The position numbers and the translations under genes are program-made. A stretch of DNA of 64,000 bases from Veillonellales bacterium (GTDB lineage Bacteria > Bacillota > Negativicutes > JAAYSF01). The stretch lies in assembly GCA_039680175.1 (NCBI GenBank), contig JBDKTO010000011.1, forward strand, positions 1 to 64,000, given 5' to 3'. The notes below the pieces were generated by a model. The model was not told where the DNA came from and did no database searches. It saw nothing but the letters and a program-made list of their open reading frames with translations. Below are positions 19,246 through 27,690 of this stretch, piece by piece (positions within the stretch are counted from its first letter, which is position 1; each line of letters opens with the position of its first letter).

Positions 19246-20502
19246 ATGGCTATTATTAAACCCTTTCGCGGCCTGCGGCCCGTCCCCGCTCTGGCAGCTC
19301 AGGTCGCCTCCCTTCCCTATGACGTTCTGGATTCCGAGGAAGCCCGTCAGCTAACTGCCAACAATCCTTACAGCTTTCTGCGGGTAACCAAATCGGAAGT
19401 CGACCTTCCCCCCGGCACCCCGCCCCATTCGCCTCAGGTTTACGCCCAGGCCAAAAAAACATTGGAACAATTTATTGCGGACGAAATTTTAATTCAGGAT
19501 GAGCAGCCCCATTTCTACATCTATAAGCAGCAAATGGGGGCTCATACCCAGATCGGTTTAGTAGCTGCTGCCTCCGTCGCCGAATATCGGGAAAATAAGA
19601 TTAAAAAGCATGAATTAACCCGGCCGGATAAAGAGCAGGACCGGGTCAATCACATTGTAACCACCCAGGCACAAACCGGTGCCGTATTTTTGACCTATAA
19701 GGCTGTCCCGGCTATCCAAGAACTGCTATCATCCTGTATGGAAATCCCGCCGGTATATGATTTTACTTCGCCTGACAACATTCGTCACACCCTGTATGTC
19801 GTAGATGATGAACAAAAAACCAACGCCATTGAAGCGGCCTTTGCCCGAGTCGATTCTCTGTATGTCGCCGACGGACACCATCGGTCGGCAGCCGCAGCCA
19901 GAGTCTGTGATGCCTGTCGCAAAGCCAATCCTCATCACTCGGGAAACGAAGAATATAATCGTTTCTTGGCGGTGTTATTTCCCCATGACATGATGTACAT
20001 TATGGATTATAACCGGATCGTACAGGATCTAAACGGATTCACTCCGGCTGAATTTCTCGCTGCAGTGCAAAAAAAGTTCACAATTGAACAGCATCCCTCC
20101 GGGCCGCTGAAACCGGATCAAACCCATAGCTTCGGTATGTATCTGGGGGGGGCCTGGTACCGTTTGACCGCTAAAGCGGACTCCTTTGATCCCGGCAACC
20201 CGGTGGATAAACTGGATGTCAGCATTTTACAAAATCAGCTGCTCCACCCCCTGCTGGGGATTCAAGATCCCCGCACCGATAAGCGGATTCACTTCGTTGG
20301 CGGAATCCGCGGTATGAAGGAGCTAGAGCGATTAGTCGACAGCGGTAACTTCGCCGTAGCTTTTTCCCTGTATGCCACTTCCATCGAAGAACTGATGGCT
20401 ATCGCCGACGCCAATAAAATTATGCCGCCTAAATCCACCTGGTTTGAACCAAAGCTGCGGGATGCCATTGTTGTTCATTTAACACCCATTCCTGAATTAT
20501 AG
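19246..20502 (+). CDS. DUF1015 family protein, serine operon
   Basis: A 418-residue cytoplasmic protein of the DUF1015 family. It opens with FRGLRPVPALAAQVASLPYDVLDSEEAR and includes YVADGHHRSAAAARV (about 205-219), the family's conserved DGHHR motif. The family recurs next to serA/serC in Bacillota and related phyla. A kinase-like role has been suggested for relatives, but the activity here is unproven. The ATG at 19246 follows ACAAGGAGA. It starts 43 bases after the T-box terminator and is 24 bases ahead of serC, so both are controlled by the leader. Confidence 0.9.
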   Translation: MAIIKPFRGLRPVPALAAQVASLPYDVLDSEEARQLTANNPYSFLRVTKSEVDLPPGTPPHSPQVYAQAKKTLEQFIADEILIQDEQPHFYIYKQQMGAHTQIGLVAAASVAEYRENKIKKHELTRPDKEQDRVNHIVTTQAQTGAVFLTYKAVPAIQELLSSCMEIPPVYDFTSPDNIRHTLYVVDDEQKTNAIEAAFARVDSLYVADGHHRSAAAARVCDACRKANPHHSGNEEYNRFLAVLFPHDMMYIMDYNRIVQDLNGFTPAEFLAAVQKKFTIEQHPSGPLKPDQTHSFGMYLGGAWYRLTAKADSFDPGNPVDKLDVSILQNQLLHPLLGIQDPRTDKRIHFVGGIRGMKELERLVDSGNFAVAFSLYATSIEELMAIADANKIMPPKSTWFEPKLRDAIVVHLTPIPEL

Positions 20503-20526
20503 TCGTACATTGAAGGAGGAATTACC

Positions 20527-21615
20527 GTGACCAAACGAGTTTACAATTTTAACGCCGGCCCAGCCGTACTGCCTTGGGAAGTTCTGCAGGAAGTTCAGGC
20601 CGAATTATTGGATTATCAGGGAACCGGCATGTCGATTCTGGAAATGAGTCACCGCTCCAAACCCTTCGCCGCGATCGTTGAGGAAGCGGAAGCCAGTATG
20701 AAAGAACTGCTGGGAGTAGGAGATGATTACCGGGTACTGTTTCTCCAAGGAGGCGCCAGCACCCAATTTGCCATGGTGCCGCTGAATTTCCTTGCTCCCG
20801 GCCGCACCGCCGATTATATTCTCACCGGCTCCTGGTCGGAAAAAGCGCAGAAAGAAGCAAAACTGATTGGTGAAACTCATGTAGCGGCCAGTACAGCCGA
20901 TGGCAGCTACAAACGCATCCCAAAAATTGAGGAAGTGCAGCTAAGCTCCGATCCTGCCTATATTCACATGACTTCCAACAATACCATCTTCGGCACCCAA
21001 TGGGCTGCTCTGCCCTCTTTCGGCGACGTACCGCTGATTGCCGATATGTCCTCCGACATGCTCAGCCGTCCTTTCGATGTCTCTAAATTTGCTCTCATTT
21101 ATGCCGGGGCTCAAAAAAATATCGGACCCGCCGGAGTAACGGTGGTCATTATTCGCCGGGATATGCTGGGAAAAACCCCGGCCGGCACTCCCACTATGCT
21201 GCGGTATGATACCCACGCCAACAGCAATTCCTTATACAATACCCCCCCCTGCTTTTCTCTCTATATCGTCAGCCGGGTACTGCGCTGGCTGAAAACCCAG
21301 GGAGGCCTGTCCGTCATCCAGCGCCGGAACAAGGCAAAGGCTGCTTTAATCTATGACACCATCGATCAGAGCAGCGGTTTCTACAAGGGCCATGCCGACA
21401 AAGACAGCCGTTCCCTGATGAACGTGACCTTCCGTCTGCCGTCAGAGGAGCTGGAAAAAACCTTTGTCGCCGACTCTACCCAGGCAGGTCTCATTGGTTT
21501 GAAAGGCCATCGCTGGGTCGGCGGTCTTCGTGCCTCTCTCTATAACGCCATGTCCCTGGAAGGCTGCCAATCTCTGAAACAGTTCATGCTGGAGTTTCAG
21601 CGGCGAAACGGTTAA
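20527..21615 (+). CDS. serC: Phosphoserine aminotransferase
   Basis: SerC converts 3-phosphohydroxypyruvate plus glutamate to O-phosphoserine in serine synthesis, and helps in pyridoxal phosphate synthesis in some hosts. The 362-residue protein shows NFNAGPAVLPWEVL at the start, the substrate-binding GMSILEMSHRS, and the PLP-lysine region YAGAQKNIGPAGVTVV with Lys at about 197. The start is GTG at 20527, after a strong GAAGGAGGA site; no ATG is as well placed. No serA lies here, so the other serine genes are elsewhere. Confidence 0.97.
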   Translation: MTKRVYNFNAGPAVLPWEVLQEVQAELLDYQGTGMSILEMSHRSKPFAAIVEEAEASMKELLGVGDDYRVLFLQGGASTQFAMVPLNFLAPGRTADYILTGSWSEKAQKEAKLIGETHVAASTADGSYKRIPKIEEVQLSSDPAYIHMTSNNTIFGTQWAALPSFGDVPLIADMSSDMLSRPFDVSKFALIYAGAQKNIGPAGVTVVIIRRDMLGKTPAGTPTMLRYDTHANSNSLYNTPPCFSLYIVSRVLRWLKTQGGLSVIQRRNKAKAALIYDTIDQSSGFYKGHADKDSRSLMNVTFRLPSEELEKTFVADSTQAGLIGLKGHRWVGGLRASLYNAMSLEGCQSLKQFMLEFQRRNG

Positions 21616-21659
21616 AGAGGGAAGTGCCTGGCGCATAGTCGATAGATCATAGCACTGGA

Positions 21660-21733
21660 ATTGTCATTGCGAGCCGCAGCGAAGCAATCTTCCTGTTGCG
21701 AGTTCCTCTTCCCGCTTTGAGATCGCCACGGCT
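21660..21733. repeat. REP-like palindromic repeat, degenerate copy
   Basis: TTGTCATTGCGAGCCGCAGC with GAAGCAATCTT is one arm, and GAGATCGCCACGG (about 21719-21731) resembles the opposite arm. The same arms occur at 56673-56769. This style of TCATTGCGA/GGCGATCT element is a common dispersed repeat in Bacillota. Confidence 0.6.
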
Positions 21734-21824
21734 AACACCCCGCGACGCCATTTCTACGATGCAAACTTATGAGCACTTTGTCAAGAACGGCGTTTCTTTC
21801 TGACATAATTACCCATTGCTTAAA

Positions 21825-21870
21825 AAAGATCTCTGTTTGTCCGGTAAGGACAGACAGAGATCTTTCTTTT
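21825..21870. terminator. Strong bidirectional terminator serC/ridA
   Basis: AAAGATCTCTGTTTGTCC pairs with GGACAGACAGAGATCTTT around GGTAA; one G-T mispair only. A-rich and T-rich flanks suit both directions. Confidence 0.92.
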
Positions 21871-21879
21871 CTTCAGCGC

Positions 21880-22260
21880 TTAATCGCACACCGCAATCAA
21901 TTCAATTTCCACCATGGCATCTTTGGGCAGTTTCGCCACCTGAACGCAGGCCCGGGCCGGACAATCCCGGGTAAAATAGTTGGCATAAACTCCGTTCATT
22001 GCGACAAAATCCTTCATATCTTTTAAAAACACCGTTGTTTTGACTACCGCCTCAAAAGAACTTCCGGCAGCCAATAGAATTGCTTTCAGATTTTCCAGCG
22101 ACTGGCGGGTCTGGGCCTCAATGCCGCCGGGAGCAAACTCTCCTGTCGCCGGGCTAACCGGCAGCTGACCGGAAACAAACAAAAATCCCTTGGCCTTAAT
22201 GGCCTGAGAATAAGGTCCAATCGCCTGCGGCGCCTGTTCACTATATACAACTTCTTTCAT
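21880..22260 (-). CDS. ridA: RidA family enamine/imine deaminase
   Basis: A 126-residue cytoplasmic protein. The signature [31 protein letters not shown] and, at the end, [21 protein letters not shown], contains the catalytic Arg (residue about 105) and Glu near the C-terminus. RidA hydrolyses 2-aminoacrylate and related imines made by PLP enzymes, giving 2-oxo acids. That is compatible with the nearby PLP enzymes (serC, malY/patB). The ATG at 22260 follows GAGAGGGG. It faces serC across the strong terminator and is followed by 243 bases without a gene. Confidence 0.95.
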   Translation of the reverse strand: MKEVVYSEQAPQAIGPYSQAIKAKGFLFVSGQLPVSPATGEFAPGGIEAQTRQSLENLKAILLAAGSSFEAVVKTTVFLKDMKDFVAMNGVYANYFTRDCPARACVQVAKLPKDAMVEIELIAVCD

Positions 22261-22503
22261 CTAATAACCCCTCTCTTTCTCTCTCCTGCATTCTACCTAT
22301 CCGCACCCTGTGCTAAGGCATTAGCCAACAAGAATTCCAGCTAAATTCATTAATAATATAATACACTTTCCTTCCATATTTATCAAAGGATAATATTTCG
22401 ATAAATGGACAATTGCGAATTTAACTACTTATCACAAACTGCGATTACTTCGATTTTCCTCTTGATCTAGAAAAAAGACAAAGCTATTTTATTTATAAGT
22501 TAT

Positions 22504-23670
22504 TTACAGTTTATTTACTGCCGCTTCTATTCTATTGAGCGCTTCTACCAATCTGGAACGCGGACAAGCAATGTTCATTCTCATGAAGCCTGCACCGCCA
22601 GGTCCAAAAGTAGAACCTTCATTCATAGCAACTTTAGCTTGCTCTAAAAAGAATTTTTGCAATTCTTTCGGTTCCATATTCAGTTCTTTGCAGTTAAGCC
22701 AAATAAGATAAGTAGCCTGAGGATTACCTATTCTAATTTGGGGAATTCTCTCTGAAACGAATTTTTTAAGGTATTCAAGATTGCCCTCAAGATATTCCAA
22801 CTCTTGATCCGCATAGTACTCACATTCGTTGTAGGCAACTTCGATCGGCAGCGTACCGAATATCGTTCTGCCATAGGCTTTGAGATTTTCAAGTGGAGCA
22901 TAGAAGAGATCGTGGTTGTGACGGTTAGGAATGACTACAGCCCCTGTTCTTACACCAGCAATGTTAAATGTCTTACTTGGGTTAACACAAACCACACAGT
23001 TATCAGCAGCTTCTGGGGAAAGGCTGCCAAAGGGAATGTGCTTACTCCCTTTATAAACAATATCAGAATGAATTTCGTCTGAAACTACAAATACGTTATG
23101 TTTTAAGCAAAGCCTAGACATTCTAGTCAATTCTTCTCTTGTGAAACATTTGCCTGTAGGATTATGGGGGCTGCATAGCAAAAACATTGTGGTTCGCTTT
23201 TTGCTAAGTAATTCCTCCAAATTTTTAAAGTCAATTTCATAACTACCATCTTCTTTGAGAATGAGCTTGTTTCCAAGAACATGTCTGCCGTTGTTAGGAA
23301 TAATATCAGGGAAGGGATGATAAGCAGGCATCTGAATGACAATGTTGTCGCCCGGGTTGGTGAAGGCGTGCATTGCATATACGATTGCAGGTATAACTGC
23401 AGGTGTATATTCCACCCAATCAATGTCAATATTCCAGCCAAATCTTTTTTTCTGCCAATTAACAATTGACTGTTCGAAATTCTTAACATTTATAGGATAG
23501 CCGTAAATACCATGTTGCGCTCTTTTAACCATAGCATCAATAACCGGTTGCGGACATTTGAAGTCTGTATCAGCAATCCACATCGGTATTACATCATCAG
23601 CGTAAGTATCCCATTTCTTACATTCGGTACCTCTGCGATCAACTACTTCATCAAAATTATGTTTCATCAT
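22504..23670 (-). CDS. MalY/PatB family PLP-dependent C-S lyase/aminotransferase
   Basis: A 388-residue fold-type I PLP enzyme. It begins NFDEVVDRRGTECKKWD, has LLCSPHNPTGK, SDEIHSDIVYKG, and the PLP lysine in NPSKTFNIAG (about residue 230), all hallmarks of MalY/PatB cystathionine beta-lyases. Such enzymes release pyruvate, ammonia and a thiol from cystathionine or cysteine; aminotransferase activity occurs in relatives. I chose the ATG at 23670, nine bases after AAGGAGG; the GTG at 23679 abuts the site. It is 70 bases after the DcuC-like gene, probably one transcript. Its codons are visibly AT-richer than the flanking genes. Confidence 0.9.
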   Translation of the reverse strand: MMKHNFDEVVDRRGTECKKWDTYADDVIPMWIADTDFKCPQPVIDAMVKRAQHGIYGYPINVKNFEQSIVNWQKKRFGWNIDIDWVEYTPAVIPAIVYAMHAFTNPGDNIVIQMPAYHPFPDIIPNNGRHVLGNKLILKEDGSYEIDFKNLEELLSKKRTTMFLLCSPHNPTGKCFTREELTRMSRLCLKHNVFVVSDEIHSDIVYKGSKHIPFGSLSPEAADNCVVCVNPSKTFNIAGVRTGAVVIPNRHNHDLFYAPLENLKAYGRTIFGTLPIEVAYNECEYYADQELEYLEGNLEYLKKFVSERIPQIRIGNPQATYLIWLNCKELNMEPKELQKFFLEQAKVAMNEGSTFGPGGAGFMRMNIACPRSRLVEALNRIEAAVNKL

Positions 23671-23740
23671 TTTACTCACCCTCCTTGAAAATTTATGTAT
23701 TTAGGATTACAGTGTTCTGCCCTAGTAATAACCATCTTCC

Positions 23741-25099
23741 TTATGAGTTTATGAAGATAAACGCAATGTTTACAAGAGCAGCTACTGCCATAGGAATCGA
23801 GGTCCTTTTTACAACTTGAAAAGGAGATGCATCAGCAACACCGGCTATAGCAACAATTGCTGCAGTAATTGGCGATACAACGCGACCAAAGCTCGTCATA
23901 ATCTGCATTGGTAACACTAAAGTAACAGCGCTGATGTTCATAGCTGCAGCAATCTTCGGCGTAAGAGCTGCGAAAGAAAAGAAAGCGGCATTGCCGGAAC
24001 CCATTAAGAAGGCACATCCAGCAATTACTATACAGAAGAAAATGATTAAGGCATTAACGCCAAGGCCAAGATTTTGAGCACTAGAAATCATAGCATCTAC
24101 AGCGCCAATCTTCATTAACCCTGCAGCAAATACTTCACCTCCTACTATCAATGTGATTACAGTTGCAAAGCTGTTGCCCATACCTTTGAATAAATGTTCT
24201 AAGCTCTGTAAGGTGGAACGAATATCTTTAGTTCTGACATATTCGAAAGCCATGCTAATAAAGGTACTTAAGAACATTGCGGTAACAACGTCCATTTTTA
24301 TTTTACTGTGGAAAATCGGACTGAACCCAAGGATAAACACCATTGGAATTATTGGGAGAATGGCGTAAATCAAAGGCGGACGGGTTGCGTCTTCTTCAAC
24401 GAGGTTAATAGAATCATCGTGACCAGTAAAACCCTCCTTTTTATCCCACCATTTTTGTACAAAATAGTGTACAATACCAAGGATCAAAGTTGTTGTTATA
24501 AATATTGGCAATTGATTATTTACAAAATATACTGCCGGATCCAAATTACTGACGTTAGCTGCAAGAATTGCATTACCTGAACCGGGACCAACATCCATGT
24601 ATTGTGAACAGCCGATTACACCGAGGGCAGATAATTTACTAACACCAGCTCTTATGAAGATTGGGTACATAGTAACCATGAGTAGTAAACCCAAACCAGC
24701 ATGGCTTGGAATAAACACTACCAAGAATTGGCTCACGAAGAAACCAAAAACAAGCAAAACATATGGGGATTTAATAAATTTAAGTGGAGTAGCAACCACG
24801 GCAAACAAGGATTTACTCGCTCCCAGATATTCCATATATTTTGCAAAGCCTGCTATTGACATGATAGTCAAACCGAGACCGGCAACGCGGGTGCTGAGCA
24901 GTACCTCAATCGTGTGAAAAATGTCCAGAAAAGCCGAACCGGAGGATTGTTTAGCAGCAAGTATTGGATTACTGCCGATAAAGAATGCTGCAAGCAGGAG
25001 AGTGATACCTGCTATAAAAAGAACTGCCTGTGGAAAATACTTTTTGATAATCATGTAAACAACCCAAATAATGACTAAAATCGCGATAATATTTCCCAT
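23741..25099 (-). CDS. DcuC-family C4-dicarboxylate/anaerobic carrier
   Basis: A 452-residue integral membrane protein with about 12 spans. Conserved motifs include FIPSHAGLGLLLMVTMYP and DVGPGSGNAILAANV, plus MGSGNAAFFSFAALTPKIAAAM near the C-terminus. The DcuC family (TC 2.A.61) exports or exchanges C4-dicarboxylates in anaerobes; related members carry other organic acids or amino acids. With malY/patB downstream, an amino acid or sulfur compound is also plausible. The ATG at 25099 has GGCGAGG upstream. Base composition is AT-rich, like its partner. Confidence 0.85.
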   Translation of the reverse strand: MGNIIAILVIIWVVYMIIKKYFPQAVLFIAGITLLLAAFFIGSNPILAAKQSSGSAFLDIFHTIEVLLSTRVAGLGLTIMSIAGFAKYMEYLGASKSLFAVVATPLKFIKSPYVLLVFGFFVSQFLVVFIPSHAGLGLLLMVTMYPIFIRAGVSKLSALGVIGCSQYMDVGPGSGNAILAANVSNLDPAVYFVNNQLPIFITTTLILGIVHYFVQKWWDKKEGFTGHDDSINLVEEDATRPPLIYAILPIIPMVFILGFSPIFHSKIKMDVVTAMFLSTFISMAFEYVRTKDIRSTLQSLEHLFKGMGNSFATVITLIVGGEVFAAGLMKIGAVDAMISSAQNLGLGVNALIIFFCIVIAGCAFLMGSGNAAFFSFAALTPKIAAAMNISAVTLVLPMQIMTSFGRVVSPITAAIVAIAGVADASPFQVVKRTSIPMAVAALVNIAFIFINS

Positions 25100-25418
25100 T
25101 TTATTACCTCGCCTTTTTGAAATTGGCGTATCGCTTCAATACGCTATTCCACAATTTCCTTAAAACGGAGCCAAGCGAAACATTACTACCTTATCTCGCT
25201 ATAGCCTCTTTAGCTTTCTTAGCTATATATGGAAACGATGGTATCACCAACTTGAGTTCGGTATAATTAAACATACCTTCCATACTTTTAAAACAGGACT
25301 TATGCAGTTTCAGGCAATAAATTTCTTTTCTCTATTTGCGCCTAAAAAAGTTTTACAATCTACTAAAATCACGGTGCAACATAGCAATCTCTTCCCGATT
25401 TTATATTCACTGCTACTG
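25100..25418. other. Leader of the DcuC-like gene with a 30-codon ORF
   Basis: No full gene is visible. On the minus strand a short frame 25283-25191 encodes MEGMFNYTELKLVIPSFPYI and then 10 mostly Lys/Ala residues, a protein-like stretch without a good ribosome site. It could be a leader peptide or the trace of a lost gene. The region is strongly AT-rich and should hold the promoter of the dcuC-malY unit. Confidence 0.3.
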
Positions 25419-26012
25419 TCAAACTTGTCCTTCCGGAAGAATCCCCAGTTTTCTGCGCCAATAGCGGGAATAAACTGCTCCCAGCGGATTATGGGCCAGC
25501 ACGCGGTCTTTCGCTACCAGACAGGACACCGGAGCCGCCGATGCGGCGGTAAACAGCATATCATGTCCCACACATAAGCCCACCGTAAAATTCATTTCCG
25601 TGCCGGCATCCGCCAATATTTTGGCCTGTATCTTAGGATTGCACATCATTTCCTTGGCACCGGGCTTAATTTGTTCCAGTCCTAAATTTTCTTTTGCCAC
25701 ACCGCAAACTTTACAGCAAACGCTGTGTACTTCAAAAAACTTTTCAAAATAAACCGCAATCAACTTTGCTTCCTGAGCCAAACCGATGCAAAATGGCAGA
25801 CCGATCTTCTTTACCCCTAAGCTTTTCGCAAAGTCCACACTTTCCTCCAAGCGGCACATTTTCATATAGTTTCGCCCTTCAGTACAGGCAGCGGCTTTCA
25901 TCATCGCCAAATCACCGTCCTGATAAAAATCTTTCACCGCCTCTACCGTCAGCTTGGTACAATTTTGCCCCTCAACATAGCACTTATTGTGTTTACAGTG
26001 TGCGCACTTCAT
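25419..26012 (-). CDS. DUF1847 Cys-rich metal-binding protein
   Basis: A 197-residue cytoplasmic protein of the DUF1847 family. Its N-terminus CAHCKHNKCYVEGQNC and internal CCKVCG and CVGHD provide many Cys/His ligands. The family is of unknown function, found in anaerobes and presumably binds a metal or cluster. The ATG at 26012 has AAGGAGA upstream. About 110-125 bases further up lies the operator GGTATACTGGTATACC that also occurs before the adjacent GntR regulator gene, so this gene is a candidate target of that regulator. Confidence 0.88.
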   Translation of the reverse strand: MKCAHCKHNKCYVEGQNCTKLTVEAVKDFYQDGDLAMMKAAACTEGRNYMKMCRLEESVDFAKSLGVKKIGLPFCIGLAQEAKLIAVYFEKFFEVHSVCCKVCGVAKENLGLEQIKPGAKEMMCNPKIQAKILADAGTEMNFTVGLCVGHDMLFTAASAAPVSCLVAKDRVLAHNPLGAVYSRYWRRKLGILPEGQV

Positions 26013-26120
26013 TTGATCAATCTCCTTATATTAAAATTTTCTCTTCCTGCAAGCAGGTTTTATGAAACATAGCGGTAACAGCCTCTTCTTACAGCATCCC
26101 GTTTCTCGTTTTCATTAAAC

Positions 26121-26137
26121 GGTATACTGGTATACCA
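26121..26137. promoter_or_regulatory. GntR-type operator in the DUF1847 promoter
   Basis: GGTATACTGGTATACCA contains the palindrome TGGTATACCA and an additional GGTATAC half. The same 16-base arrangement (one base changed) overlaps the start of the neighbouring GntR/FCD gene. FadR-type regulators typically bind TGGTATACCA-like sites. Confidence 0.75.
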
Positions 26138-26192
26138 CTTAATGAAAAATTAAAATCCCTCCTTTTTTATCAAGCATTTCCCGAAGCAGCCA

Positions 26193-26912
26193 TTACAGAC
26201 TATCAATAACCTGCTTCGCCCGCTGCAAATGTCCAGCCATAATCGCTGCTGCACCCCCTGGATTTTGTTCTTTAATTTTCTGCCAAATGCCTTTATGATC
26301 CTCAAGTACATTGTGATACCGGGCAGGATCTTTCTGAGAATACTGGCGGGAATAAGAAAGCAGATCCGTTAAAAAATCGTTGATTTTTATGAGTATTTCA
26401 TTGTGGGTGGCAATAAAAATTGCCGAATGAAATCCTATCGAAGCATCAGAAATACTTTTCCCCATTTTTATATTTCTTTCCATATCGATCAATGCACTTT
26501 CCATCGCTTCCAAATCATGAACTGTCCGGCGTTCCGCTGCCAGTCTGACCGCATAAGACTCAATAGCCTCACGGGCTTCAAACAAATCCGCCAATGTACT
26601 CTTAGGATTCTCCATAACAAAATCAACATTATTTAGAATGTGGCTCATCTTGATTTTTTTTACAAATACGCCCTTGCCCCGAATGTGCTCAACTGCTCCC
26701 AAAAACTCCAAAGTTTTTAATGCCTCTCGCACCGGCACCCGGCTGACATCAAATATTTTAGTAAGTTCCCGTTCCGAAGGAAGGCTGTCCCCTTCCTTTA
26801 ATTTTCCTTCGCGGATCCAGTTACGAATATGTTCAACAATTTGTCTATATAAAGAAGTAGAAGACTTATCAATGACTTTATTGAGTAATTCTTTGTCAAT
26901 ATCCGCTTTCAA
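26193..26912 (-). CDS. GntR/FadR-family (FCD domain) regulator
   Basis: The start is probably TTG at 26912 (239 residues), eight bases after AGAGGAG; the ATG at 26945 lies inside the operator and has no ribosome site. The N-terminal winged helix (SSTSLYRQIVEHIRNWIREGKLKEGDSLPSERELTKIFDVSRVPVREALKTLEFLGAVEHIRGKGVFV) is followed by an all-helical FCD ligand domain with the conserved Asp and His set (FEAREAIES, FHSAIFIATHN). FCD regulators sense organic acids. Operators at its own start and before DUF1847 point to autoregulation plus control of that gene. Confidence 0.9.
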   Translation of the reverse strand: MKADIDKELLNKVIDKSSTSLYRQIVEHIRNWIREGKLKEGDSLPSERELTKIFDVSRVPVREALKTLEFLGAVEHIRGKGVFVKKIKMSHILNNVDFVMENPKSTLADLFEAREAIESYAVRLAAERRTVHDLEAMESALIDMERNIKMGKSISDASIGFHSAIFIATHNEILIKINDFLTDLLSYSRQYSQKDPARYHNVLEDHKGIWQKIKEQNPGGAAAIMAGHLQRAKQVIDSL

Positions 26913-26925
26913 TGCTTCAGCTCCT

Positions 26926-26942
26926 CTGGTATACCAGTATGC
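26926..26942. promoter_or_regulatory. GntR operator overlapping its own gene start
   Basis: On the minus strand GGCATACTGGTATACCAG lies directly before the ribosome site AGAGGAG. It differs from the DUF1847 site in one base (C for T at position 3). A bound repressor would block initiation. Confidence 0.75.
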
Positions 26943-27128
26943 CATTAGCTGCTTTTATTATAATATTCCTTGCAAAAACTGTCAATCAAATTCTGATTAT
27001 AAAGATAAATTGTATTTTACCGTAAACTTTTTTCCCCTCTTCACGCATGTATCCGTGCAGCGAGGATAAAGGAAATCTACTTTGAATATAGAATACATAG
27101 TTATAACAACCATACAGGAGGGTTTTAA

Positions 27129-27632
27129 ATGAACAAAGAAATCAGTTACAACGAATATGCGGCAAAAGTAATAGATCAGCTGCCCAAAGGAGCATTTCTG
27201 ACAACAATCGGCGACGGTAAAGTCAACACCATGACCATCGGCTGGGGCAGCATCGGCTTTCTCTGGCGCAAACCGGTATTTACCGTCATGGTCCGTCATT
27301 CCCGCTATACTTATCAGTTAATTGAGAAAAGCAATGAATTTACCGTCAGTATTCCTCTAAAAGATATGAAAGCTGCTTTGAGTCTCTGCGGCAGCAAATC
27401 CGGCCGGGACATGGATAAACTGGCAGCCGCCGGACTGACCACCAAACCGGGTCAAAAGCTGTTGACGCCGGTTATCGCCGACTGCGGCTTAACCTATGAG
27501 TGCAAAATCATTTATAAGCAAACGATGAGCCGGGACAATCTGGACGACGAAATTCAACAGCAATGCTATAACGACGGCGATTATCACACCCTTTACTTCG
27601 GTGAAATTGTTGCCAGCTATCGAAACGACTAA
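27129..27632 (+). CDS. Flavin reductase-like split-barrel protein
   Basis: A 167-residue protein of the flavin reductase-like (DIM6/NTAB) family, which binds FMN in a split barrel. The segment QLPKGAFLTTIGDGKVNTMTIGWGSIGFLWRKPVFTVMVRHSRYTYQLIEKSNEFTVSIP is the family pattern (FMN phosphate/ring contacts). It is probably an NAD(P)H:flavin reductase or an anaerobic electron carrier. The ATG at 27129 follows CAGGAGG. The gene is alone on its strand; a very strong terminator follows immediately and is shared with the TRAP operon. Confidence 0.85.
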   Translation: MNKEISYNEYAAKVIDQLPKGAFLTTIGDGKVNTMTIGWGSIGFLWRKPVFTVMVRHSRYTYQLIEKSNEFTVSIPLKDMKAALSLCGSKSGRDMDKLAAAGLTTKPGQKLLTPVIADCGLTYECKIIYKQTMSRDNLDDEIQQQCYNDGDYHTLYFGEIVASYRND

Positions 27633-27671
27633 AATAAAAACAGCGGCGTAAAGCCGCTGTTTTTATTTTAG
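27629..27671. terminator. Bidirectional terminator after the flavin reductase and TRAP operon
   Basis: CTAAAATAAAAACAGCGGC pairs perfectly with GCCGCTGTTTTTATTTTAG around GTAAA; both strands have U-runs. The first arm includes the flavin reductase stop codon. Confidence 0.95.
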
Positions 27672-27690
27672 TCGCTATTCCTCTCTCCGG

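Noticed and set aside
26926-26945. ATG at 26945 as start of the GntR gene
   Set aside because: It lies inside the operator and has no ribosome site; TTG at 26912 has AGAGGAG at the right distance.
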